Below are positions 1-7,151 of a stretch of DNA of 63,519 bases, piece after piece. A program made the translations under genes and the position numbers. A model generated the notes under the pieces. It did not search any database and had not been told where the DNA came from. It worked only from the letters and a program-made list of their open reading frames with translations. Origin of the DNA: Vibrio sp. 99-70-13A1 (GTDB lineage: Bacteria > Pseudomonadota > Gammaproteobacteria > Enterobacterales > Vibrionaceae). Location of the stretch: the NCBI RefSeq assembly GCF_013114625.1, contig NZ_VTXD01000028.1, positions 1 through 63,519 of the forward strand, written 5' to 3'. The first letter of the stretch is position 1; the number at the start of each line of letters is the position of its first letter.

Positions 1-313
1 TTAGTAAACTATTTTTTTAAAAACAACAGTTTAAAAATATAATTTTTATGTAAAAATAATAAGAAAACGATTACTAATAATATGTTTGTTGTTTAATAAT
101 TAAGGTTGGTGTGAAAGTGTTGAATATCGAAGGTTGAATGTATGACTGTAAAATTAAAGTGAGAGGATGTGATGATATTAATGCAGTTTCATGCCACTTT
201 TGCTGCGATTTCGTTCAGCAAAAGTGACAGGAAGCTTTAATGGTAGGCAGCTTTAACTATAGCGGGTCATAACTATAGTGGGCTTTAAATATAGGGAGCC
301 GTTTTTTGTGTCG
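1..313. other. Intergenic left edge with one inverted repeat
   Basis: AT-rich sequence with no convincing gene. It holds one perfect 11-bp inverted repeat (arms CACTTTTGCTG at 195-205 and its complement at 216-226, loop 10 nt). There is no T-run after it, so it is not a clear terminator. It lies downstream of the minus-strand AraC gene ending at 314 and could be part of that gene's 3' end or an operator for something beyond the window. Confidence 0.4.
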
Positions 314-1231
314 CTATTTTATAGCAGTACAGAAACTCACATCAGCTTGACCTGTCTCTAAGTCGTAGTGGTGGTAAAGTTCAAAGCAAGGGCGATCGTC
401 GGTATCTAACCCTCGGTCTACTACTTGAGCGATGAGCTCGTCCCATGTCGAGCCATATTGCGCTTTATCGGTAATGGTTTTGCGAATGGTTGCGTATTTC
501 CCTCCAACAAAATGTTTCACTTCGATTCCTTGAGGGGGCGTGATGGATTTATCGATCATCAGGCACAAATCCGTTCGACAATTTTCGGCGGCAGTAATTT
601 CAGGGTTGTCGTGATAAATAAAGATAGAAGTATTGCCAGCTAAGCCTTGTGGTCCTGCCCAAGAATATAGTGTGCCAAGTGCTGGATCATAGTTTTCGCC
701 ATAAGGACCGGTGACTCGTAGATAAGCGATGTGGCTAGAGTCGAATGTCTTAATTTCCATATTGTTACTCCTTAAGTGTCGTTCATTTCCAGTATATGTA
801 TGAGCCTCTTCTCTGGCGTGTCCTATCTTGCGCAGTGAGTGTCCGATCTTGCTGCTTCTCAAAAGAGTTGAAAAGGCATGAACGTTTTCGCATTCTCTGA
901 TTTGACTCGGAGTAAGAGCAAAGTGTTGTTTGAAGGCTTTTGCCAAACTTTGAGAGCTAGAGAAACCATATTCTAGTGCGACAGAGGTAATACTGGGTTT
1001 GGTATAGAAAAGCTCATTAGCTGCGGCTTCTAATCTTAGCCTTCGAATATATTCATTGAGCGTTTCCCCCGTTACTGCTTTAAAGATTCTATGGAAATGA
1101 TAAGGCGACAGGCAGGCTAGCTCTGCAACTTGCTTTAAATTGAGCGGCTCGTTGAAGTTTTTTTCTAAATATCGAATTACAGGGAGAAGCTTTATTGGGT
1201 AGTCGGTTTTCATGAGGTCACTCGCTGCCAT
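314..1231 (-). CDS. AraC-family regulator with GyrI-like effector domain (Rob-type)
   Basis: Predicted DNA-binding transcription factor of 305 residues. An AraC/XylS double helix-turn-helix occupies about residues 15-115 (first helix pair around LKQVAELACLSPYHFHRIFK, second around SITSVALEYGFSSSQSLAKAFK). After a linker of about 40 residues, a GyrI-like small-molecule-binding domain starts near residue 155 (MEIKTFDSSHIAYLRVTGPY) and runs to the end. This HTH-then-GyrI order is that of Rob and related multidrug-sensing regulators, whose C-terminal domain binds hydrophobic ligands. No obvious target operon is next to it; the neighbour on the other side is the qrr RNA gene. The start at 1231 has no good ribosome site; an ATG at 1213 (MKTDYP) is an alternative. 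The specific ligand is unknown. Confidence 0.9.
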   Translation of the reverse strand: MAASDLMKTDYPIKLLPVIRYLEKNFNEPLNLKQVAELACLSPYHFHRIFKAVTGETLNEYIRRLRLEAAANELFYTKPSITSVALEYGFSSSQSLAKAFKQHFALTPSQIRECENVHAFSTLLRSSKIGHSLRKIGHAREEAHTYTGNERHLRSNNMEIKTFDSSHIAYLRVTGPYGENYDPALGTLYSWAGPQGLAGNTSIFIYHDNPEITAAENCRTDLCLMIDKSITPPQGIEVKHFVGGKYATIRKTITDKAQYGSTWDELIAQVVDRGLDTDDRPCFELYHHYDLETGQADVSFCTAIK

Positions 1232-1398
1232 AAACGAGAATAGTGTAACGAAGTCATATACAGTGCTTGATACTAACAGATAAAAACGAGAGTAATTTCA
1301 CACTGAGCGTGTGTGAGGAGTGAGGGTGTGTGAGAAGTGGACGAGAGCGATTTAACCCGAGTGATAAGTAGTGGGGTAGACGTTGATGATCAATAGAT

Positions 1399-1507
1399 AA
1401 AAAAAGAGCCAATTGCAATAACCGCAATTGGCTTATATATAGTGTGAACAATGAGAGTTCACTAACAACGTCAGTTGGCTAGGTGACCCTCGGCTTAAGA
1501 AGGGTCA
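1399..1507 (-). ncRNA. qrr: Qrr quorum-regulatory small RNA
   Basis: The minus strand from 1507 to 1399 has the architecture of Vibrio Qrr RNAs. Stem-loop 1 is TGACCCT (1507-1501) pairing with AGGGTCA (1490-1484). It is followed by the conserved unpaired targeting core, CACCTAGCCAACTGACGTTG and onward through GTTAGTGAAC. A second hairpin is formed by GTGAAC (1462-1457) and GTTCAC (1449-1444). A strong terminator hairpin (AGCCAATTGC with its complement, 1433-1407) is followed by seven U residues (1405-1399). Length is 109 nt, within the family's range of about 95-110 nt. Qrr RNAs act with Hfq on mRNAs such as luxR/hapR and aphA. The upstream sigma-54 element places +1 exactly at the first T of TGACCC, and two LuxO boxes lie further upstream. 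A 65-codon reading frame over the same DNA is not a gene. Confidence 0.95.
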
Positions 1508-1517
1508 ATTTATATAT

Positions 1518-1534
1518 TGCAGTTAGCGTGCCAA
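1518..1534 (-). promoter_or_regulatory. Sigma-54 (-24/-12) promoter of qrr
   Basis: Read on the minus strand the element is TTGGCACGCTAACTGCA. It matches the RpoN consensus TGGCACG-N4-TTGCA except for one base in the -12 box. The GC of the -12 box lies at 1520/1519, so +1 falls at 1507, the 5' end predicted from the RNA structure. Sigma-54 dependence is a known property of qrr genes. Confidence 0.92.
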
Positions 1535-1615
1535 CTTTTAATTGCCCCAAAACAGCTATTTCAGAGTGTTTTGGTGCATATTTGTTCGGTGTTGTCGCGT
1601 TTTAGTAAAGTCCTA

Positions 1616-1641
1616 TTGCATTATGCAATTGCCAAATGCAA
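1616..1641. promoter_or_regulatory. Tandem LuxO-binding sites upstream of qrr
   Basis: Two abutting sites of the form TTGCA-N3-TGCAA: TTGCATTATGCAA at 1616-1628 (perfect dyad) and TTGCCAAATGCAA at 1629-1641 (one mismatch). They lie 109-134 bp upstream of the predicted qrr start, the usual distance for a sigma-54 enhancer. LuxO is the known activator of qrr genes; its assignment here rests on motif match and position. Confidence 0.88.
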
Positions 1642-1728
1642 ATGAGCATCTGATTGCTATTGGAGGGTTATCGTGGAGTAGGGCTTATATATTGAAATGA
1701 TAAGTTTAAATATTGGAATGAGTAGCAA

Positions 1729-1763
1729 TAAAAAAGGTCAATATGATGTAACTCATATTGACC
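1729..1763 (-). terminator. Rho-independent terminator of the DUF3302/HlyD operon
   Basis: Perfect 11-bp stem (GGTCAATATGA at 1736-1746 with its complement at 1753-1763, 6-nt loop) followed on the minus strand by a T-rich run (1735-1729). It lies 33 bp beyond the stop of the HlyD-family gene and insulates the qrr control region from it. Confidence 0.9.
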
Positions 1764-1796
1764 TAGTCTTAATGTGCAACCATGAATGGTTTCGTT

Positions 1797-3020
1797 TTAA
1801 ATGGAGTAGAAGAAGTAAAGCTGAGATTTCATTCTGATAATGATCCCGCGAATCAAATCCAAAAACGCCATAAAGCTAATTGGCTTCTCACCACTTACCC
1901 ATGCAAGACCAACCGCTCCCACTGGGATATCGTAGCCATCTGGCTCTTCAATTTTCAAACGCACAAAGTGGTGCTTGTTTTGAAGGTTCTTGCCAGTTGT
2001 CGCCCTAACAGAATCATCCCAGCCCATTAATGAGCCTTGTGCTTCACCTGTCGCTTCGACAATACCTTCTACGGTTGCTGTGAAAATTTTACCAGGGTAA
2101 ACCGCAGTGGCGAATTCTGCCGGTTGTCCAACTTTTACGTTTCGAATCGCTTGGTGATTGACTCGCATCAGCACGTATTTTTCATTGGTGTACATTTGGA
2201 TTCTAGGCATCAATGAAACACGCTGCCCTTCACGTAAAATAAAGTTGGTAACAAATCCATCCGTTGGTGCGGTGACTTTGGTGCTGTTTAAGTCCCATTG
2301 TGCTTGTGCCAATGAAGCCTGTGCTGAATCAACATCAGTTTTCTTTTGAACAACATTGGTTTCTGCTTTATGAATGTTTAACTCAGCATTACTCGCATCT
2401 ACTTGTTTTTTACCTAGCTGTGACTGCAGTGTTTTCACATTGTGTTTAGCTAAATCTACCGCTGCGGTTTGCTGGTCAATGTCGGTTTCAGTAATGGTGT
2501 GCTTCACCACTTTGTTTTGCTGCTTATAACGCGCTAATGTTTTTGTTTGTAACGACAGATCGGTTTCTGCTGATTCTATTTGAGCTTTAGACGTTTCAAT
2601 GTCTGCCAAGGCCGATTGGTAGCTGACTTTTGCGATCTCAACTTCTTGGGTCGCGGTGTCTAGGTCAGCTTGTGCTGATTCCAGTTGCACTTGCGCTTTA
2701 TCTTTCGCAATGATGAATTTGGTATCATCAATTTCGTAGATAAGTTGCCCCTCTACAACCTCTTGGTTCGGCGCAATGTGAACCTTTGTTGTTTTACCCT
2801 TTACTGTTGTTGAGTCTGGGCGCAATTGAATGTGTGGGGATTGCACCACTGAACCGCCAGAAAGATCCATTGGTGTATAGTTAATTAAGCCAACCCAAAC
2901 AAACAGCAGCCAACCTGTACCACCAAGGTAAGCAAAGGATTTAGTGCCTTTGTTCCAAGGCATGCCTATTAATCGCAATAGATAAATAAATAGAGCCCAT
3001 ACCGCTAAGCCTTCTAACAT
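1797..3020 (-). CDS. HlyD-family membrane fusion protein (YibH/YiaV-like)
   Basis: A 407-residue periplasmic adaptor protein anchored in the inner membrane. Two hydrophobic segments lie near the N-terminus (about residues 3-20 and 28-48). These are followed by a barrel-sandwich hybrid half (VHIAPNQEVVEGQLIYEIDD), a long alpha-helical hairpin with coiled-coil character (about 90-210), the second half (VTAPTDGFVTNFILREGQRV) and a beta-barrel region. The family bridges inner-membrane pumps to the outer membrane. No partner pump or outer-membrane channel is encoded here, as in the E. coli yibIH and yiaWV pairs. The start overlaps the end of the upstream DUF3302 gene by 7 nt, indicating translational coupling. 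Transport substrate unknown. Confidence 0.88.
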   Translation of the reverse strand: MLEGLAVWALFIYLLRLIGMPWNKGTKSFAYLGGTGWLLFVWVGLINYTPMDLSGGSVVQSPHIQLRPDSTTVKGKTTKVHIAPNQEVVEGQLIYEIDDTKFIIAKDKAQVQLESAQADLDTATQEVEIAKVSYQSALADIETSKAQIESAETDLSLQTKTLARYKQQNKVVKHTITETDIDQQTAAVDLAKHNVKTLQSQLGKKQVDASNAELNIHKAETNVVQKKTDVDSAQASLAQAQWDLNSTKVTAPTDGFVTNFILREGQRVSLMPRIQMYTNEKYVLMRVNHQAIRNVKVGQPAEFATAVYPGKIFTATVEGIVEATGEAQGSLMGWDDSVRATTGKNLQNKHHFVRLKIEEPDGYDIPVGAVGLAWVSGEKPISFMAFLDLIRGIIIRMKSQLYFFYSI

Positions 3021-3343
3021 GATTGCTTCTCCTCATCCGTGTCAGGTTTTGGTTTTGCATGCCATGTATCACGAAGGTTGATGATGGCTTTTTCCATATC
3101 AACAAATGCCAATATCACGGCTATAACCCATACCCAGTGCCAGATAAATCCAATCCATGTGAGAGCAGTAATCAGTCCAAGTTGATGATGATCTTTACTG
3201 TGTGCTTTATTGATCGGTAATTCATGGAAACGCCAAAAGCCGTAACAAGCCGCTGCGATAGTTGCTACAAGCACAACGCCCGCGACAACATGTAATGCAG
3301 TGTCTGCGCCTGTTCCAACAAATGGGACACTAAGTAGACTCAT
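3014..3343 (-). CDS. DUF3302 inner-membrane protein (YibI/YiaW-like)
   Basis: A 109-residue membrane protein, first gene of a two-gene operon with the HlyD-type protein. Hydrophobic segments are visible at about residues 15-36 and 52-80, followed by a charged C-terminal tail (KPKPDTDEEKQ). Length and pairing match E. coli YibI/YiaW, which always accompany an HlyD-family partner. An AGGA ribosome site lies about 8 nt before the ATG. Biochemical role unknown. The divergent AraC gene at 3491 is the likely regulator. Confidence 0.82.
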   Translation of the reverse strand: MSLLSVPFVGTGADTALHVVAGVVLVATIAAACYGFWRFHELPINKAHSKDHHQLGLITALTWIGFIWHWVWVIAVILAFVDMEKAIINLRDTWHAKPKPDTDEEKQSC

Positions 3344-3490
3344 TGATAAATCCTATATTCTTATTGATGGGCTGATTGTGAAGTCACCAAATGATAAAAG
3401 TGGAAAAAACACAGATTAATTGTATTAGCTGCATATTTTGACGTAATCTGTTATTTATTGAGAGGTGGTTAATGATTCGTTGAGGTTAAA

Positions 3491-4501
3491 TTGAAGAATA
3501 AAATTCATTTTTTGAGAACGCTCGGTATTTATGGAATCTATAAATATGTTCCTGTTCACTACTCTGTACAGGTGGACGAGCTGGGTATTCCGCAATCTGT
3601 TTTTCAGAATGCAATGAATTTGATTCCGGTAAATGTCGTGGATCAATGGTATGCCAGCCTAGAAGAGGCAACTCAAGATCCAGATGTAATGCTCAAACTG
3701 GCTCCATTGGTTGATATCGAAAAAATAGGTCCGATTAGCCATTGGTTTTTTTCGGGACATGATTTGGCATTGACGATTCGTCGAGTAAATATGGGGCTGC
3801 ATTGCCTACAATCTGGGGCGTACTTGACAGGAGCCCAAGTCGGTCCGCTCATTAAATGGTCTTACGATAACCCTTCTTATTCAGAAAAAGGCAGAGTGCA
3901 TGACAGTATCCGAGTCGCTATTTTTATGGTTAAAGTGCTTCGTCGATACTTAGGAGATAATTTTTCACCAACGCGAGTATTAATTGCAGGGAGCCGTGAA
4001 AATCATAAGCTTTATACCGATTACTTTGGGTGTAGTGTGGAGTGGGGACAGGAAAGAACAGAAATTTGGTTAAAAACAGACTTAAGATTGTCGACGAACC
4101 AATCCCCCAACCCTTCTAAAAGCAATTTAGCAATGAGCTTTAGCGACTTAGATGATTACTTGAATATGCCCGATCCTGATGATGAATATAAGGTGATTTA
4201 TGAAGTCATTAATTACAGTCGTCATTTTGGGTTGCCAACGTTAACGGCAGTATCCAACCTATTGAACCTTTCAGAACAGCAGTTTCAGCGACGATTACAT
4301 AAGTTAGGTGTAAATTTCTCAACAGTCATGGGCTACGTACTGAGTAATGTAGCAGTTGAGTTATTAAGGCATTCAATCCCATTAGATGAAGTGTCAGCTC
4401 GTTTAGGGTATACGAATACCGCTAGTTTTAATCGAATGTTTAAAAAGCACCGTGGGCTAACACCTAAACAATATATTGAGCGGTTTCGCTTGAATGACTA
4501 G
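3491..4501 (+). CDS. AraC-family regulator (OruR/ArgR-type), TTG start
   Basis: A 336-residue transcription factor. The N-terminal 200 residues resemble the arabinose-binding-like domain of OruR-type regulators. The C-terminal double HTH covers about 235-332 (LTAVSNLLNLSEQQFQRRLH, then LDEVSARLGYTNTASFNRMF, ending in GLTPKQYIERFR). The reading frame opens with TTG at 3491; GAGG at 3482-3485, 5 nt upstream, supports this, and no nearer ATG preserves the N-terminal domain. It is transcribed away from the DUF3302/HlyD operon and probably controls it. Effector unknown. Confidence 0.87.
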   Translation: MKNKIHFLRTLGIYGIYKYVPVHYSVQVDELGIPQSVFQNAMNLIPVNVVDQWYASLEEATQDPDVMLKLAPLVDIEKIGPISHWFFSGHDLALTIRRVNMGLHCLQSGAYLTGAQVGPLIKWSYDNPSYSEKGRVHDSIRVAIFMVKVLRRYLGDNFSPTRVLIAGSRENHKLYTDYFGCSVEWGQERTEIWLKTDLRLSTNQSPNPSKSNLAMSFSDLDDYLNMPDPDDEYKVIYEVINYSRHFGLPTLTAVSNLLNLSEQQFQRRLHKLGVNFSTVMGYVLSNVAVELLRHSIPLDEVSARLGYTNTASFNRMFKKHRGLTPKQYIERFRLND

Positions 4502-4524
4502 TACTTATGTTGAATTTCTAACAC

Positions 4525-4574
4525 CTAAGTTCAATGAATAATAACTAAGTTCAATGAATAAAAACTAAGTTGAA
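4525..4574. repeat. 20-nt tandem repeat after the AraC stop
   Basis: Two and a half copies of a 20-nt unit beginning CTAAGTTCAATGAATAA (4525-4544, 4545-4564, partial 4565-4574), starting 24 nt after the stop of the AraC gene. No coding or regulatory role is evident. Confidence 0.8.
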
Positions 4575-4616
4575 CGACCCATTCCTAATGTGTAAAGGGC
4601 TGTAATCTACGAGTAT

Positions 4617-4648
4617 AGGCTTGCTTGCATTGTTCACAGAGCAAGCCT
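4617..4648 (+). terminator. Possible terminator hairpin
   Basis: Arms AGGCTTGCT (4617-4625) and AGCAAGCCT (4640-4648) around a 14-nt loop, followed by a weak T-rich stretch. It lies between the AraC gene (+) and the convergent flavoprotein gene (-). The poor T-run makes the call tentative. Confidence 0.5.
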
Positions 4649-4730
4649 TCTTTACGTTTCGGTTCTTATATCAATCGCATTTAACGTGATCAATCATGAA
4701 CTTGTAAACATCATGAATAAATTAGACCTG

Positions 4731-5390
4731 TTAATCTTTACGCCATCGATTTCCGTAAGCTTGAGAATAATCAGGTTCTTGAATACCTTCAGCCAAACCT
4801 GAAACTGGTTCTAATGGACCAACAACGGTTTTGTATGGAAGAACACCTGCCCAAGCGGGAATGTCTAAATCCGCTTTATCATCATTTACCCCATGCTTAC
4901 CGATTTTTACAGAAGCTTCTGTTAAAGGGATGGCAAGTAGTTCTGTCGCAGTCAGCTCTTTTTGGTTGCTTAGTCTAATATCACCCAGTCTTCCTGGGGC
5001 AATTTGCTCGATAAAGATGTTCAGTAGACGATCTTTTTCGGCGTTGTCATCAATGACTGAAAATTGACCAAATACGACCGCAGAACGGTAGTGTGCACTA
5101 TGGTGGAAAGCAGAGCGCGCAAGTACCCATCCGTCAAAGAGCGTGAAAGTTAAGCAAGTTTGCTCCCCTTTTTTAAGCCCTCTTAGTAGCCGACTATTTT
5201 TAGCGCCATGGATGTAAACCATATTATCGACACGCCACGCCAGCATTGGGATGACGACGGGACCTTTTTCTCCTGAAAGGGCAATATGTGCTATGAGGCT
5301 TTCATCAATAATTTGATGCAACTTCTCTTGGTCAAACTCCGCTTTATGCGCCCCTTTTTTTATTTCTGTTCTTTTAGTGTTAGATAACAT
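4731..5390 (-). CDS. Pyridoxamine 5'-phosphate oxidase-like flavoprotein (NimA-type)
   Basis: A 219-residue protein of the split-beta-barrel FMN-binding superfamily. The recognisable parts are LIAHIALSGEKGPVVIPMLAWRV-type strands (about 32-54), the VYIHGAKNSRLLRGL segment (about 58-73), the SAFHHSAHYRSAVVFG segment (about 94-109) and the C-terminal AWAGVLPYKTV. Members bind FMN or haem and include NimA-like reductases and PNPOx relatives; the substrate cannot be read from the sequence. It is transcribed divergently from a MocR/PdxR-type regulator with a palindromic site between them, the usual arrangement for a regulated PNPOx-like gene. Confidence 0.85.
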   Translation of the reverse strand: MLSNTKRTEIKKGAHKAEFDQEKLHQIIDESLIAHIALSGEKGPVVIPMLAWRVDNMVYIHGAKNSRLLRGLKKGEQTCLTFTLFDGWVLARSAFHHSAHYRSAVVFGQFSVIDDNAEKDRLLNIFIEQIAPGRLGDIRLSNQKELTATELLAIPLTEASVKIGKHGVNDDKADLDIPAWAGVLPYKTVVGPLEPVSGLAEGIQEPDYSQAYGNRWRKD

Positions 5391-5431
5391 ATTGCGCTCT
5401 CCTTCATTGCTTTTCTAGAAAGATAGCGATT

Positions 5432-5480
5432 AACTGGTTCAATAAATAGAACCAGTTTTAAAGAGTGTTTGGATCCAGTT
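5432..5480. promoter_or_regulatory. Candidate MocR operator (inverted plus direct repeat)
   Basis: AACTGGTTC (5432-5440) and GAACCAGTT (5449-5457) form a perfect 9-bp inverted repeat with an 8-bp spacer. A third half-site, GATCCAGTT (5472-5480), is a direct copy 23 bp from the second. Combined inverted and direct half-sites between a MocR gene and its divergent target fit PdxR-type binding sites. The third copy abuts the ATG at 5481, favouring that start for the regulator. Confidence 0.65.
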
Positions 5481-7028
5481 ATGCAGCCTATCGATATCGG
5501 TGACCTAACGTTAGATAAAAAATACAACAGCAGACAAAGTGCCTTATTTCATGCTGTTAGAGAGAAAATTATCCATGGATTATGGAATAAAGGGAGTAAA
5601 TTACCCTCGACTCGTAAGCTCGCTTCTGAATTAGAAGTTAGCCGAAATACCGTTATTTATGCTTATGAGCAATTGGTTACCGAAGGTTATATCGAGAGTA
5701 AATCAGGGTCGGGTTACTTTGTCATGGTTGAACAGCCTGAGCAGTACTTACACTCTGATCTTAACGCGGGGTCTCATCTGAATTTAAGCGATGCAGCGGG
5801 GGGGCATACCAAGTTCTATACGGACGCTTCTTCTCTTGTAAAAGAGCAAACGAATGAAACCAATCCACAAACTCAGTGTACGTTTCACGACGAAATTCGC
5901 AGTGGTGATGACTCTGATAATTTTGACTTAAATGCTGGGTTTGCACCGGGAGTGCCGGATTTAGAACAGTTTCCTTTTGCGAAGTGGCAACGATTACTGC
6001 AAAGACACATCACGCGAAAAACCTTAGCAGGTAATCAAAGCCTTCAAGGCTACCTACCTTTAAGAGAGGCCCTAAGTGACTACCTTGCCAGTAGCCGATC
6101 GGTAAAGTGCGATCCGAACCGAATCATTATTACCTCTGGGGCGCAGCAAGCCATTTCAATCGCTTTGATGGCGACTTTAGTGCAAGGCGACAAAATTTTA
6201 ATGGAGGAACCTGGCTACCTTCAAATGCATAAAATTATCAATTTATTGAAACTTCAAAGACAAGGTGTGCCTGTGCATGAAAAGACAGGAATCAACCTAG
6301 AGACGATCCTTACCAGTGATGCCCATTGTTTGTACCTGACACCCAGTAATCAATACCCAATGGGAACGACACTAAATACTGAACAACGCTTAAAGCTAAT
6401 TGAGTGGGCGCACAAAAGTTCGTCATGGGTAATAGAAGATGACTATGACAGTGAATTCCAATTTGCTCACCGTCCTTACACCAGCATGCAAGGGTTGGCA
6501 GGGAAAATGCGGCACGATGACCGGATTTTATACGTAGGATCGCTAAGTAAAGTGATGTTTAACGGACTCAGGCTCGGTTATTTAGTGGTGCCAGAAAGCT
6601 TAGTACCTCGGTGCCTAGAAATTAAAGATGCGTTAACGGGAGATTCGGCTGCTCATACTCAAGCTGCGTTGGCAGACTTCATTAGTGAAGGCGATCTGCT
6701 TAGGCATATCCGGAAAATGCGCCGATTGTATAAGCAAAAACATCAAACCATGGTCGAAGCGGTCAATAGAGAATTTTCTGACGATGTTGATGTTATTAGC
6801 CAAGCCGCGGGTTTGCATGTCACCATAAAATGGCAGGGTAGTATTACTGAGCAGGAATGGAAATTAAGGGCAAAAGAAAAGGGAATTGTGGTGCGTCCGT
6901 TGGGCGTCTATGAATATGTCCCTAACCCCAATCGTACTTGGCAAGGAATCGTACTTGGGTTTGGAAATGTTCGTTTGCAAGATATTGATTCGAAAGTGAA
7001 AGAGATAGCGAAACTTTTCTATCAGTAA
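5469..7028 (+). CDS. MocR/PdxR-family regulator (GntR HTH fused to aminotransferase)
   Basis: A 519-residue fusion regulator. A GntR winged helix lies at about residues 22-85 (KLPSTRKLASELEVSRNTVI). A long linker leads to a fold-type I aminotransferase domain (about 165-515). The PLP-lysine context is visible as YVGSLSKVMFNGLRLGY and the aspartate context as WVIEDDYDSEF. MocR proteins sense PLP or aminated substrates through this domain. The frame can open at TTG 5469 or ATG 5481 (MQPIDIGD); the putative operator overlapping 5469-5480 favours 5481. The divergent PNPOx-like gene is the likely target. The stop codon is part of a 7-nt tandem repeat. Confidence 0.9.
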   Translation: MDPVMQPIDIGDLTLDKKYNSRQSALFHAVREKIIHGLWNKGSKLPSTRKLASELEVSRNTVIYAYEQLVTEGYIESKSGSGYFVMVEQPEQYLHSDLNAGSHLNLSDAAGGHTKFYTDASSLVKEQTNETNPQTQCTFHDEIRSGDDSDNFDLNAGFAPGVPDLEQFPFAKWQRLLQRHITRKTLAGNQSLQGYLPLREALSDYLASSRSVKCDPNRIIITSGAQQAISIALMATLVQGDKILMEEPGYLQMHKIINLLKLQRQGVPVHEKTGINLETILTSDAHCLYLTPSNQYPMGTTLNTEQRLKLIEWAHKSSSWVIEDDYDSEFQFAHRPYTSMQGLAGKMRHDDRILYVGSLSKVMFNGLRLGYLVVPESLVPRCLEIKDALTGDSAAHTQAALADFISEGDLLRHIRKMRRLYKQKHQTMVEAVNREFSDDVDVISQAAGLHVTIKWQGSITEQEWKLRAKEKGIVVRPLGVYEYVPNPNRTWQGIVLGFGNVRLQDIDSKVKEIAKLFYQ

Positions 7029-7041
7029 TCAGTAATCAGTA
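7021..7041. repeat. ATCAGTA x3 heptad repeat across the mocR stop
   Basis: Three perfect copies of ATCAGTA (7021-7027, 7028-7034, 7035-7041). The natural stop TAA (7026-7028) recurs at 7033-7035 and 7040-7042, so a TAA appears in each of the three forward frames. See the heptad repeats after the HopJ-like gene and secF. Confidence 0.9.
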
Positions 7042-7151
7042 ATCTCTTTCACTTCTATGGTTCAAAATGTTTAACAGGTGGCGTGCTTAATTTTTACAGC
7101 GACCACCTTTAATATCACCTAACGCTCACATCTCTACTAACGCATATATTA

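Noticed and set aside
1254..1451. 65-codon minus-strand frame
   Set aside because: It covers the 3' part of the qrr RNA and its terminator; no ribosome site or protein-like composition.
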